Positions 35,947 to 44,402 of a stretch of DNA of 64,000 bases are shown one piece after another. The notes beneath the pieces are model-generated. The model made no database searches. It was not told where the DNA came from and saw nothing but the letters and a program-made list of their open reading frames with translations. How positions within the stretch are numbered: position 1 is the first letter of the stretch; every line of letters begins with the position of its first letter. The stretch is taken from assembly GCF_016907875.1 (NCBI RefSeq), contig NZ_JAFBCU010000001.1:3012991-3076990 (forward strand), in the 5' to 3' direction. The position numbers were made by a program, and so were the translations under genes. The DNA comes from Arthrobacter roseus (GTDB taxonomy: Bacteria; Actinomycetota; Actinomycetes; Actinomycetales; Micrococcaceae).

Positions 35947-36281
35947 CCCTCTTCCGGCATCTTGCTGCCCGGAACCATCCCGTAGTACTCGCGCAACTTC
36001 TCCTCCTGCGCAAAGTTCAGGCCCGAACCGGAGTGGATGTCCGGTGAGTTGTTCACCTGTTCTTGGGTATAGGCCACGAAAATATCATCGCCGTTGATTC
36101 TTGCGCCGCTCAGTGGAACAAATCTGCTCTTTGTCTCAAACAAGTGCAGCGGAACGGTGATCCATTCGGGATCATTGGTTCCGCTGTCCAGATGCACCTC
36201 AGCGACGTTGCCCAATTTGGCGCCGTTACGGTCCCAGACAACCGCCTGCTGAAGTTCGTGGACGTCAATCATGTCCGCCAC
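35943..36281 (-). CDS. PRC-barrel domain protein
   Basis: This 112-residue protein matches the actinobacterial stress-type PRC-barrel pattern: VWDRNGAKLGNVAEVHLDSG, then DPEWITVPLHLF, SRFVPLSGARI, and a C-terminal EEKLREYYG. GTG 36281 has GGAAGGAA five bases upstream and fits better than an upstream ATG at 36338. Such proteins are soluble and usually of unknown function. Confidence 0.82.
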   Translation of the reverse strand: MADMIDVHELQQAVVWDRNGAKLGNVAEVHLDSGTNDPEWITVPLHLFETKSRFVPLSGARINGDDIFVAYTQEQVNNSPDIHSGSGLNFAQEEKLREYYGMVPGSKMPEEG

Positions 36282-36441
36282 TGTTATTCCTTCCACCTCG
36301 GTGTCCGCCGGGAGATCCCGAACCTTGGACCATTCCACCCTGTACAGCGTCGGAGATCAAGGGCAGTACAAGACTGAGCAGATTGCAACAGCACGGAAAC
36401 CTCGTGATGCCAGCAGGCAGAAAGTCTGGCAAGGTACAGGT

Positions 36442-37281
36442 ATGCTCACCTCACCCGAATACCGCTCCGCCGTCATCGTCGACGACGATCAAGATATTCG
36501 AGAACTGCTCACGGCCACCCTGGAGTCCAACGGATTCACCATCCTCACGTCCGGGACCGGACGCCACGGCGTTGAACTCATCCGGGAACATAACCCCGAC
36601 TTGATCACCCTTGACCTCAACCTGCCGGACATCGACGGGGTGGAGGTATGCCGGCAAGCACGTGCCATGACCGATGCCTACATTGTGATGGTGACAGCAA
36701 GGCAGGACGAGATCGACCGCCTCATTGGACTGGAGATCGGCGCAGACGACTTCCTTGTCAAACCCTTCAGTCCCAGGGAACTGCAAGCCAGGGTTGCGGC
36801 CATGTTCCGACGCCCCCGCACCAGTGTTCGCCGCGCCGACACGGCACCGATACCAGCCGTCGTCGAGCCTTCACCGGAACCCGAACACACCCTTCTGCGT
36901 CACGGCCCACTTGCCGTCGACATCGAAGGCCGGATTGCCAGCCTCGATGAAGAAGAGCTGAGCCTGACGAGGACTGAGTTTGATCTACTGGCCACGTTAC
37001 TTTCCGCGCCGCGCCGCGTCTGGTCCAGGGAATCCCTACTGGCCAAGGTCTGGGGCGAAGCCTGGGTTTCGGATCAGCACCTCGTCGAAGTTCACATGCG
37101 TAACCTGCGTAAAAAACTTGGAGACAAGGCAGCGGACCCGCGGTTTATCCGTACGGTGCGCGGCGTTGGGTACCGGCTCATGCCCGGTGGTCGCGCCGCA
37201 ACCGCCCTTGAAACACCCACGAGGTCACCTCGTGCCAACGAAATCACCCCTGCAAAGGGTGATCTCGCGGCGAAGAGGTGA
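36442..37281 (+). CDS. OmpR-family response regulator with repeat-derived C-terminus
   Basis: This 279-residue regulator has a receiver domain (residues 8-125, acidic pocket VDDDQD, phospho-acceptor in LDLNLPDIDG, lysine in VKPFSPREL), a variable linker, and a winged-helix DNA-binding domain (about 160-250, ending RTVRGVGYRLMPGG). ATG 36442 follows AGGTACAGGT. No histidine kinase is adjacent. The last 21 residues or so lie inside a dispersed inverted repeat (37218-37288), which also supplies the TGA stop. Confidence 0.92.
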   Translation: MLTSPEYRSAVIVDDDQDIRELLTATLESNGFTILTSGTGRHGVELIREHNPDLITLDLNLPDIDGVEVCRQARAMTDAYIVMVTARQDEIDRLIGLEIGADDFLVKPFSPRELQARVAAMFRRPRTSVRRADTAPIPAVVEPSPEPEHTLLRHGPLAVDIEGRIASLDEEELSLTRTEFDLLATLLSAPRRVWSRESLLAKVWGEAWVSDQHLVEVHMRNLRKKLGDKAADPRFIRTVRGVGYRLMPGGRAATALETPTRSPRANEITPAKGDLAAKR

Positions 37282-37288
37282 CCTCGTG
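37218..37288. repeat. Imperfect inverted repeat, GTCACC family, copy 2
   Basis: Arms CACGAGGTCACCTC (37218-37231) and GAGGTGACCTCGTG (37275-37288) are perfectly complementary. Inner blocks AATCACCC and GGGTGATC pair around a short loop. The layout equals that of 14669-14742: outer GTCACC stem, unpaired spacer, inner TCACCC stem. It overlaps the 3' end of the response regulator and could also act as its terminator. Confidence 0.8.
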
Positions 37289-37315
37289 CGCGTATGCGGC
37301 GGACTTAGGAGGAAG

Positions 37316-37762
37316 TTAAGCCGCCCGTGTGAACGCGTGGGCTGCGTCCGTGTAGAAACGCACGCCCTCGGTAGAAAGTTTGGTCAACAGCATGCGGGCC
37401 GATGCACCCCGGCCCTGTCCCAGGCTCGTCAGAACTGACTGCGTCAGGACCTCAAGCCGCCGTGCGCCAACCATCGATGCACCCACATTCAGTCCAAGCA
37501 AAATAGTGGACGCAGCCTCGGTATCTTCAGCGGCGATCTTGACGTGCAATTCGCGGATGCGCTGAGGAAGAAGGTTTCGGAACGTGGCGACAACGCGGAT
37601 AGCGGCGGATCGGCTCTGCAGATCAGCGGCGAGCTTCGCGAAAACCACGGCATCAAGAACGGGCACTGCTTCCGTGGCCGGCACACAGTGCGCGATCGGC
37701 AGATGCGACGGCGATACAGAGTGTACGGTGCTGTGCTTGTGGTCAACGGCCAGTGTCAACAT
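37316..37762 (-). CDS. HPt-like protein lacking the phospho-accepting histidine
   Basis: This 148-residue protein starts at ATG 37762 after GGAG. Residues about 50-145 have the helical pattern of histidine phosphotransfer domains, including VGARRLEVL, equivalent to the conserved GA-x-x-L after the active site. Where AHxLKGS is expected the sequence reads LLGLNVG, so His and Lys are replaced by Leu and Asn. It could be a phosphorelay decoy or binding module. It is convergent with the orphan response regulator. Confidence 0.6.
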   Translation of the reverse strand: MLTLAVDHKHSTVHSVSPSHLPIAHCVPATEAVPVLDAVVFAKLAADLQSRSAAIRVVATFRNLLPQRIRELHVKIAAEDTEAASTILLGLNVGASMVGARRLEVLTQSVLTSLGQGRGASARMLLTKLSTEGVRFYTDAAHAFTRAA

Positions 37763-37793
37763 GGGGACGTGCTCCTCGTCGGTCAGAGTGGGA

Positions 37794-37817
37794 CGCCCAC
37801 CCTGTCGGAGGTGGGCG
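37794..37817. other. Hairpin upstream of the HPt-like gene
   Basis: CGCCCACC and GGTGGGCG pair perfectly over an 8-base loop, 32 bp upstream of the HPt-like start. A nearby direct duplication of CACCGGTTT lies at about 37835-37855. It may be a leader structure or part of a terminator; no gene reads into it clearly. Confidence 0.5.
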
Positions 37818-37941
37818 CACCCTTGGGGAAAGCGCACCGGTTTCTCACCGGTTTTGCTGACTCCCTAACTCTGTCCGATGAGTCTCAATTGGCCCCGGCA
37901 CGTAAACCGAAGATTTCCTCAAGAAACACAGTCGTTTTGAA

Positions 37942-38367
37942 CTAGACGGCAACAACCTCAACGGGAATGTTGCCGCGGGTGGCCTTGGAGTAAGGGCACA
38001 GCTCATGGGTGCGGTCTGCGAGCTTCTGCACCTGATCAGTATCCATTCCGGGAACGGACACCTTGATTTTTACGGATAGGCCAAAGCTCTCGCCCTCTTT
38101 ACCGAGGCCAACTTCAAGTTCGACGACGGACTTCGAGACATCCGCGCCCGTCTCCTTCGCGGCCAGGCCGAGTGCGCCCTGGAAGCACGCGCCGTAGCCA
38201 ACAGCGAAGAGCTGTTCAGGATTGGTGCCGCCGCCTGCTCCACCCATTTCTTTGGGCGCACGAAGGTCTACCTCGAGGGCGCCGTCGTCCGTTTTTCCGT
38301 GGCCATCGCGGCCGCCGGTGACGTGTGATTTGGCTGTATAGACAATAGATTCTGGAACTGCAGACAA
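37942..38367 (-). CDS. ohr: Organic hydroperoxide resistance protein
   Basis: This 141-residue OsmC/Ohr-family peroxidase has the two redox cysteines in GYGACFQGAL and ELCPYSKATRGN, plus the Ohr-type TNPEQLFA. It reduces organic and fatty-acid hydroperoxides, usually with lipoylated partners. Homologous loci often encode the regulator OhrR beside it, but none is present here. Confidence 0.95.
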   Translation of the reverse strand: MSAVPESIVYTAKSHVTGGRDGHGKTDDGALEVDLRAPKEMGGAGGGTNPEQLFAVGYGACFQGALGLAAKETGADVSKSVVELEVGLGKEGESFGLSVKIKVSVPGMDTDQVQKLADRTHELCPYSKATRGNIPVEVVAV

Positions 38368-38534
38368 AGTGTCCTCCTGAAATCGTTGGAATCTTCACTC
38401 TACCCATCAGAGCGGGGCTGCAGCATTGTTAGCGCCACTGTGACTATGGCCACACAGGCCTTTCCGGCGTAGCATCGGTGGACATCTACAGGGTCCTCCG
38501 GACCGCGGCGGCCCCGTGTTCAAGGGGGCCCAGC

Positions 38535-40472
38535 GTGAGTGCGGAAACCAGGCAGCAAGCGACGAACGTGAGCGAACGCGAGGCCAGGGAAGTTGCGGAG
38601 GCCGCCCGTGAGACCGAATGGGTCCGGCCGAGTTTCGCCAAGGGCCTGTATCTGGGCAACTTCAACCTGGAGCTGATCCACCCTCATCCAACGCCCGACG
38701 ACGACGAGGCGGCTGACGGCGAGGCCTTCCTGAAGAAGCTGCGTGCCTATGCGGTGACCATGGACGGGCCGCTCATTGAGCGCGAGGCGAAAATACCGGA
38801 CTCCTACCTACGGGATATGGCCGATCTCGGTGTTTTCGGGATGAAGATTCCGAAGGAGTATGGCGGGCTGGGCCTTTCGCTGACGTATTACGGCCGGGCG
38901 CTGATCCTGCTTGGGTCGGTTCACCCGAGTCTCGGAGCACTCGTTTCGGCGCACCAGTCCATCGGCGTTCCGGAGCCGGTCAAGGTCTTTGGCACGCCGG
39001 AGCAGAAGCAGGAGTACCTGCCGAGGTGCGCGGCCGGCGCCATTACGGCGTTCTTGTTGACGGAGCCCGACGTCGGCTCTGATCCGGCGCGGGTGAGCGT
39101 TACGGCCGAACCCGAGGCTGATGGTTCCGGCTACCGGCTGAACGGGGTGAAGCTGTGGACGACGAACGGTGTGATTGCCGAACTGGTGGTGGTGATGGCA
39201 AAGGTGCCGCCGCATGAGGGCGGTCGCGGAGGTATTACAGCGTTTGTGCTTGAGGCCGACGCTGACGGGATCACGGTGGAGAACCGCAATACCTTCATGG
39301 GCCTGAGGGGTATTGAGAACGGGGTGACCCATTTTCATGATGTGCACGTTCCGGCGGCGAACCGTCTGGGTAAGGAGGGGCAGGGCCTGAAAATTGCTCT
39401 GACAACTCTCAACACGGGGCGGCTGTCCATTCCGGCGATGTGCGCGGCGGCCGGTAAATGGTCGCTCAAGATTTCACGCGAATGGTCTGTGGCCCGTATC
39501 CAGTGGGGTCGGCCGGTCGGTGAGCATGAGGCGGTCGGGAAGAAACTGGCATTCATTGCGGCCACTACTTTCGCCCTGGAAGCGGTCTTTGAACTCTCTG
39601 CCGGTCTGGCCGACGCCGGGATGAAGGACGTCCGTATCGAGGCGGCCCTGGCGAAGCTTTGGTCCAGTGAAATGGCTTACCGGGTGGCGGACGAGATGGT
39701 GCAGATCCGCGGCGGGCGGGGTTATGAGACCGCAGAATCTCTGGCTGCGCGGGGCGAGCGGGCCGTGCCTGCCGAACAACTGCTGCGGGATCTGCGGATC
39801 AACCGGATCTTCGAGGGATCCACGGAGATCATGCATCTGATCATTGCCCGAGAAGCCGTCGATGCTCATCTTCAGGTGGCCGGAGACCTGGCATCGCCTG
39901 ATGCAGACCTGTTGGCGAAAGCCAGGGCCGCGGTCGGCGCGAGCGGGTTTTATGCGAAGTGGCTACCGCATCTGGCCGCTGGTCAGGGCATGAACCCTGT
40001 TGCGTACCGGGAGTTCGGTCCTTTGGCCAAGCATCTGCGGTTCGTGGAACGGTCTTCCCGAAAGCTGGCCCAGAACACGTTCATGGGCATGGGCCGCTGG
40101 CAAGCCAACCTGGAGCACAAACAGGCTTTCCTGGGCCGAATTGTGGACATTGGTGCCGAACTCTTCGCAATGTCAGCCGTCTGTTCCAGGGCAGAGCTAC
40201 TGGCTGGCAAGGATGCGGTGGAGGGCCGGGCTTCCCGCGAGCTTGCTGACGCTTTCTGCCAGCAAGCTCGCGGTCGCGTGCGCGAACTCTTCACCGAGCT
40301 CTGGCGCAATGCCGATACCGTGGACCACCGGGTAGCTGCTCACGCGATGGATGGATCTTACGAGTGGCTTGAACGCGGGATCATCGACGTATCCGAGGGC
40401 ACCGGACCCTGGATTTCCGAACCGGTGTCCGGCCCGTCATCCAAGGAGAACCAGCACCGAAAGTACCGCTGA
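38535..40472 (+). CDS. Acyl-CoA dehydrogenase, large (VLCAD/ACAD9-like) form
   Basis: This 645-residue flavoprotein has the ACAD N-terminal and middle domains (MKIPKEYGGLGLSLTYYG, AFLLTEPDVGSDPARV, LWTTNGVIAELVVVMAKV) and the C-terminal domain with the catalytic glutamate in NRIFEGSTEIM. An extra helical region of about 170 residues follows, as in long-chain enzymes. It should oxidise long-chain acyl-CoA. GTG 38535 after AGGGGG fits related proteins that start at SAETRQQ. Confidence 0.9.
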   Translation: MSAETRQQATNVSEREAREVAEAARETEWVRPSFAKGLYLGNFNLELIHPHPTPDDDEAADGEAFLKKLRAYAVTMDGPLIEREAKIPDSYLRDMADLGVFGMKIPKEYGGLGLSLTYYGRALILLGSVHPSLGALVSAHQSIGVPEPVKVFGTPEQKQEYLPRCAAGAITAFLLTEPDVGSDPARVSVTAEPEADGSGYRLNGVKLWTTNGVIAELVVVMAKVPPHEGGRGGITAFVLEADADGITVENRNTFMGLRGIENGVTHFHDVHVPAANRLGKEGQGLKIALTTLNTGRLSIPAMCAAAGKWSLKISREWSVARIQWGRPVGEHEAVGKKLAFIAATTFALEAVFELSAGLADAGMKDVRIEAALAKLWSSEMAYRVADEMVQIRGGRGYETAESLAARGERAVPAEQLLRDLRINRIFEGSTEIMHLIIAREAVDAHLQVAGDLASPDADLLAKARAAVGASGFYAKWLPHLAAGQGMNPVAYREFGPLAKHLRFVERSSRKLAQNTFMGMGRWQANLEHKQAFLGRIVDIGAELFAMSAVCSRAELLAGKDAVEGRASRELADAFCQQARGRVRELFTELWRNADTVDHRVAAHAMDGSYEWLERGIIDVSEGTGPWISEPVSGPSSKENQHRKYR

Positions 40473-40480
40473 TTTTGGTC

Positions 40481-41539
40481 CTATTTGGACGTGGACGCCT
40501 TAACGGCTTCGCTGAGGTCAGGCAGGTACTTGTCCAGGGCCCAGGGCAGGCTCAACGGGCTGGCGGCCGAAACGGACAGCACTACGGTGTTATCCGAGTG
40601 AGCCACGAGTCCGCCGGACTTCACCGCCGGGATCTGGCCGAGCAGTGGGTCCTTGATGATTGCTTTCTCAGTTGACGCGTCCGGAACCCAGGTGACAAAG
40701 ATGTCCGACGTCAGCTCGTTGGCGCGCTCCGCGGACCACTCGATGAAGAAACCCTCTTCACCCTTGGCCTTCTCCGCTATAACCGGTGCAAGTTCCATGC
40801 CGAGCGAGGTGAGGAACTTGGGCCGGTTGTCATTGGGTGTGTAGATGTTGGCTCCGGCGCCGGAAGCAGGCTCAAGATTTCCGTAGATGAACGTCTTGCC
40901 CTCTATCTCCGGATATTCTGCGGCCTTATCCTCGATCAGCTCCTCGGTGTCCTCCACCAGCTGGTTGGCCTTGTCGCTGAGTCCGAGTGCTTTTCCGATC
41001 ATTTCAGTGGACGTCTGCCAGTCCGTGCCGTACGCGGTTTCCGGGTAAGCGACCACAGGCGCAATCTTGGTCAGGCGGTCGTAGTCTTCCTGCGTCAAGC
41101 CCGAGTAGGCGGCGAGGATGACATCCGGCGTCGTCTTGGCAATGTCCTCGAACGCGATGCCGTCCGCTTCCGAGTACTGAGCGGGCGCATTCTCGCTACC
41201 GATGGCGGCGTCGAGCTCTTCGAGCTTGGCGTCCTTCCAAGGAGTGGAGCCATTCTCGTTTCCACCGTATTCGTTGACGGGCATTCCAACCGGGACTACG
41301 CCCAAGGCTAGAGCGACGTCGTCATTGACCCAGGAAACGGTCGCTACCCGCTCGGGCGCTTCGTCAATAACAGTCTCCCCAAAGGCGTGCTCGATCGTCA
41401 CGGGAAACTGACTGCTATCCGCGGCGGACTCGGCAGGCGCGGATTCACCGTCAGCGGAGGGCCCGGTTGAGCAGGCGGAGAGGGTCAGTGCTGCGATTGC
41501 CGCTGCTGCCAGCAGTGAACGCGTACGCTTGTGGGCCAC
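40481..41539 (-). CDS. Iron-siderophore ABC transporter substrate-binding lipoprotein
   Basis: This 352-residue lipoprotein has a signal ending in LTLSACS and a FepB/FhuD-type fold (PERVATVSWVNDDVALALGV, PDVILAAYSGLTQEDYDRL, YPEIEGKTFIYGNLEP). It should capture ferric siderophores outside the cell. GTG 41539 follows AAGGAG by five bases; the longer frame from 41584 is not needed. It is unaccompanied by permease or ATPase genes; an operon lacking a binding protein lies 14 kb away. An IdeR-like box precedes it. Confidence 0.92.
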   Translation of the reverse strand: MAHKRTRSLLAAAAIAALTLSACSTGPSADGESAPAESAADSSQFPVTIEHAFGETVIDEAPERVATVSWVNDDVALALGVVPVGMPVNEYGGNENGSTPWKDAKLEELDAAIGSENAPAQYSEADGIAFEDIAKTTPDVILAAYSGLTQEDYDRLTKIAPVVAYPETAYGTDWQTSTEMIGKALGLSDKANQLVEDTEELIEDKAAEYPEIEGKTFIYGNLEPASGAGANIYTPNDNRPKFLTSLGMELAPVIAEKAKGEEGFFIEWSAERANELTSDIFVTWVPDASTEKAIIKDPLLGQIPAVKSGGLVAHSDNTVVLSVSAASPLSLPWALDKYLPDLSEAVKASTSK

Positions 41540-41593
41540 GAGGACTCCTTGATCTGAAGACATGACCGCGGCCGTAGGGCGCACGGATGGAAC

Positions 41594-41612
41594 ATCAGTA
41601 AGGCTAGCCTAT
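41594..41612. promoter_or_regulatory. DtxR/IdeR-like iron box, siderophore-binding protein
   Basis: ATCAGTAAGGCTAGCCTAT matches about 15 of 19 positions of the IdeR consensus. It lies 55 bp upstream of the binding-protein start and should mediate iron repression. The core TAAGGCTA is identical to the core of the box at 26496-26514. Confidence 0.72.
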
Positions 41613-41653
41613 GCTTGGTAGAATTAGGAAACTCTTCCGTTCCCTAATTGCAG

Positions 41654-42844
41654 TTACTCGATGACCCTCGTTCGGGATACGGGAATCGCCAGTCCGCACA
41701 GCACGACCATGAGACCCGCCATGATCCAGAGCGGCAGCGACCAGGTGCCGCTGATCCCATAGAGAGCCCCGAACGCCACCGGCCCCACAGCTGCAATTCC
41801 GTAGCCCACGGATTGCGCCATACCGGACAGGGACGCGGCCTGTCGGTGGTTGGCCGTCCGGAGGCTGAACAGCGAAAGCGCTGTCACAATCAAACTTCCG
41901 CAGCCGGCGGCGCCGATGATCATCCAGAGCAGCGATGCCGTGGGAATCAGCGCCAGCCCAGCGAAGGCGACGACGGTCAGCGCACTCGCAGCGACGGCGA
42001 CGAGGAGGGGGCTTTTGAGCTGGTGCAGGATGAGCCCGGTACTCAGGCTGGACAGCGTTCCGACAACCAGGAAAAGAGCGACGTGGGTTCCAGAAACGGA
42101 CGCTGGCACACCGTAGCTACGCTCAATACTGGGTAGCCAGCCCATGAGGACGAAGAACGCTGTTGACTGCAGGCCCATGAACAGTGTGATCTGCCATCCG
42201 AGCAAAGATCTCCACGGCGGGCGTCCACTGGATTCCGTGGGAGTGTCCGCTCGCCGGGATTCACGGGCTCGGATGCCGGGCACCAGAGCCGCCAGGGCGA
42301 TGAGGACCAGACCGGCCCACAGCCCGAGGGCTGGCCGCCATCCGGACAGGTGCGCAATGGGAACAACCAGCCCTGCCCCGATGGCGGCGCAGCCACCCTG
42401 CAGAGCTGAGTAGATTCCGGTGACCTGGCTGACGCGCAGCGGGAAATCACGCTTGACCACGGAGGGTAGCAATACGTTCAGGGCGGCGATCGCTGCACCA
42501 AGGACCGCCGTACCCACCCACACTGCGCCGAGCACCGGCAGGGACCGTAGCGTGATGCCAACTGCAAGGAGTGTCAGAGACGCCCAGACGGCCCGGTTCA
42601 GACCCAACCGGGCGGCAAGACGCGGCGCGAGCGGCGAGAAAAGGGCAAAGGACATGAGCGGCAGGGCAGTCAATACGCCTGCCATAGTGGGCGATAGGCG
42701 GAGATCCTGGCTGATGTCCGCCAGGAGCGGTCCCACGCTGACGAACCCGACTCGGAGGTTGATCGCAATGAGCAGTATCCCGATGAAAGCAACGCCGTAG
42801 CGGACCGGCACGACTGTGCGGTCCACTGCGGCGTTGTTCGACAT
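41654..42844 (-). CDS. MFS transporter (CynX/NimT-like)
   Basis: This 396-residue carrier has about twelve membrane segments. The region LRVGFVSVGPLLADISQDL near the start and the 12-helix pattern match the CynX/NimT (cyanate/2-nitroimidazole) group; the real substrate cannot be predicted. The stop lies just inside the gap before the siderophore box. It may be co-transcribed with the adjacent broken permease gene. Confidence 0.85.
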   Translation of the reverse strand: MSNNAAVDRTVVPVRYGVAFIGILLIAINLRVGFVSVGPLLADISQDLRLSPTMAGVLTALPLMSFALFSPLAPRLAARLGLNRAVWASLTLLAVGITLRSLPVLGAVWVGTAVLGAAIAALNVLLPSVVKRDFPLRVSQVTGIYSALQGGCAAIGAGLVVPIAHLSGWRPALGLWAGLVLIALAALVPGIRARESRRADTPTESSGRPPWRSLLGWQITLFMGLQSTAFFVLMGWLPSIERSYGVPASVSGTHVALFLVVGTLSSLSTGLILHQLKSPLLVAVAASALTVVAFAGLALIPTASLLWMIIGAAGCGSLIVTALSLFSLRTANHRQAASLSGMAQSVGYGIAAVGPVAFGALYGISGTWSLPLWIMAGLMVVLCGLAIPVSRTRVIE

Positions 42845-42850
42845 GTTCGG

Positions 42851-44111
42851 CTACTTCTCCTGCTGTTCAGACCCCGAGCCTACAGGGACCACCGGAACTT
42901 CGCGGCCGTCGCAGTCGATCAGCTTGCCGTCCTCCACATGGTCCCCTTCGTCCAGTGCAGCCAAGAAGTCCTCGCTGATATTCCGGGGTGCCGTGCCAGC
43001 CGCAAATACGGACTGTTGGTCGGAGTTGCCAGCCTTCAGGTGGTTGAACAGAAGGTTCAGCAAGATCGCCATGACGGCAGCGGAGCTGATTCCGGAGTGG
43101 AAGATGGTGGAGAACCAGTCGGGGAACTGATCATAGAACGTGGGTGCGGCAATGGGAATCATTCCGAATCCGATGGACGTCGCCACAATGATCAGGTTCA
43201 TGTTGTTCTTGTACTCGACGCGGGCCAGGGTGCGGATTCCACCGGCGGCAACGGTGCCAAACAGGACGACGCCGGCGCCTCCGAGGACGGCGGTGGGGAC
43301 GGCTGCGACAACCCGACCCATGATCGGCAGGAGCCCGAGAACAACGAGGATGACACCGCCAGCTGCTACAACAAAGCGACTCTTAATGCCTGTGACGGCA
43401 ACGAGGCCAACGTTCTGGGCGAACGCGCTCTGCGTGAAAGAACCGAAGACGGGTGAAACAGCACTTGAGATCATGTCGGCGCGAAGGCCGTCAGCGATCC
43501 GCTTCGAATCGACTTTGGTTTCGACGATTTCACCGACGGCGAGAACGTCCGCCGTGGTTTCGGTGAGGATGACGAGAACAACGATCACCATGGAGATGAT
43601 GCCGGCTATTTCGAAGACGGGCGCTCCAAAGTGGAACGGCGCCGGAAACGCAGCGACGGGGCCGCTTCCCACCTTCGAGAAGTCCGCCATGCCAACAGCC
43701 GCCGCAACGATGGTTCCGATGACGATGGCCAGAAGGATAGACAGTCTGGAGATAGTGGCACTGCCGACTTTGCTCAGCAGTAGTACGAGCGCGAGAGCCA
43801 AGGCCGCGAGACCAATGTTGGCTACGCTGCCGTAGTCCTCGGCCTTTCTGTTGCCGCCCATGGCCCAGTTGGCGGCAACCGGCATCAGCGTCAAACCGAT
43901 GGTGGTGATGACGGTGCCAGTGTTGCCACGATGGTTGCCATCGTCACCAACGGTGGTGGTCTACCGTCGGTATTCGGCGCAGTCATCGCTTCAGCGAGCC
44001 CGCCCATGAAGAGGGCTGCAGCCCGTACATGAAGCTGGCCCCGATGCCGAGCTTTTTATCCTCGGGTCGGGTTACGCGCGACGCCGGTGCTGTGGAAGGT
44101 GCATTTTTCAT
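42851..44111 (-). pseudogene. Scrambled NCS2 xanthine/uracil permease gene
   Basis: The intact 3' part (43894 to 42851) encodes most of a nucleobase:cation symporter-2 (FTQSAFAQNVGLVAVTGIKS). The 5' end is broken: MKNAPSTAPASR…KKLGIGASFMYGLQ runs from ATG 44111, then a stretch is missing, ALFMGGLA follows, and the next piece, VATMVAIVTNGGGLPSVF plus GAVIASA, is read on the plus strand at about 43916-43997. The gene has lost several helices and had an 80-bp segment inverted. Confidence 0.85.
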
Positions 44112-44347
44112 TGGTGCTCCCTGGAGAAGGATGTCGATGAAATCATTCCGTATGGTGAAAACTTTTTTCCTTCAGCTGCCGGGCCGTATTTCAGTACCAA
44201 GATTGTGTCCGGGAATGAAAAAGAGCCGACACCAAAAGGTGCCAGCTCATTGAACCCTGTCTGCTGCTCTCAGGTACGTGACGTAGGCCACGTTATTTTG
44301 AGCCAGCGTACACCACAACGGAACGTGACGCACGCCACAAACAAACA

Positions 44348-44383
44348 AACCCTGTCGGTCACGCAGTGGTGACCGACAGGGTT
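44348..44383 (-). terminator. Rho-independent terminator
   Basis: A perfect 15-bp stem, AACCCTGTCGGTCAC/GTGACCGACAGGGTT, with a 6-base loop is followed on the minus strand by TTGTTTGTTTG. It lies 20 bp beyond the stop of the SurA-like lipoprotein gene. Confidence 0.92.
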
Positions 44384-44402
44384 CTCAGTATTTCGATGTC
44401 GG

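Noticed and set aside
43913..44000. Phase-variable invertible switch in the permease gene
   Set aside because: No flanking inverted repeats of useful length and no recombinase nearby; flanking parts of the gene are also deleted, so a reversible switch is unlikely.
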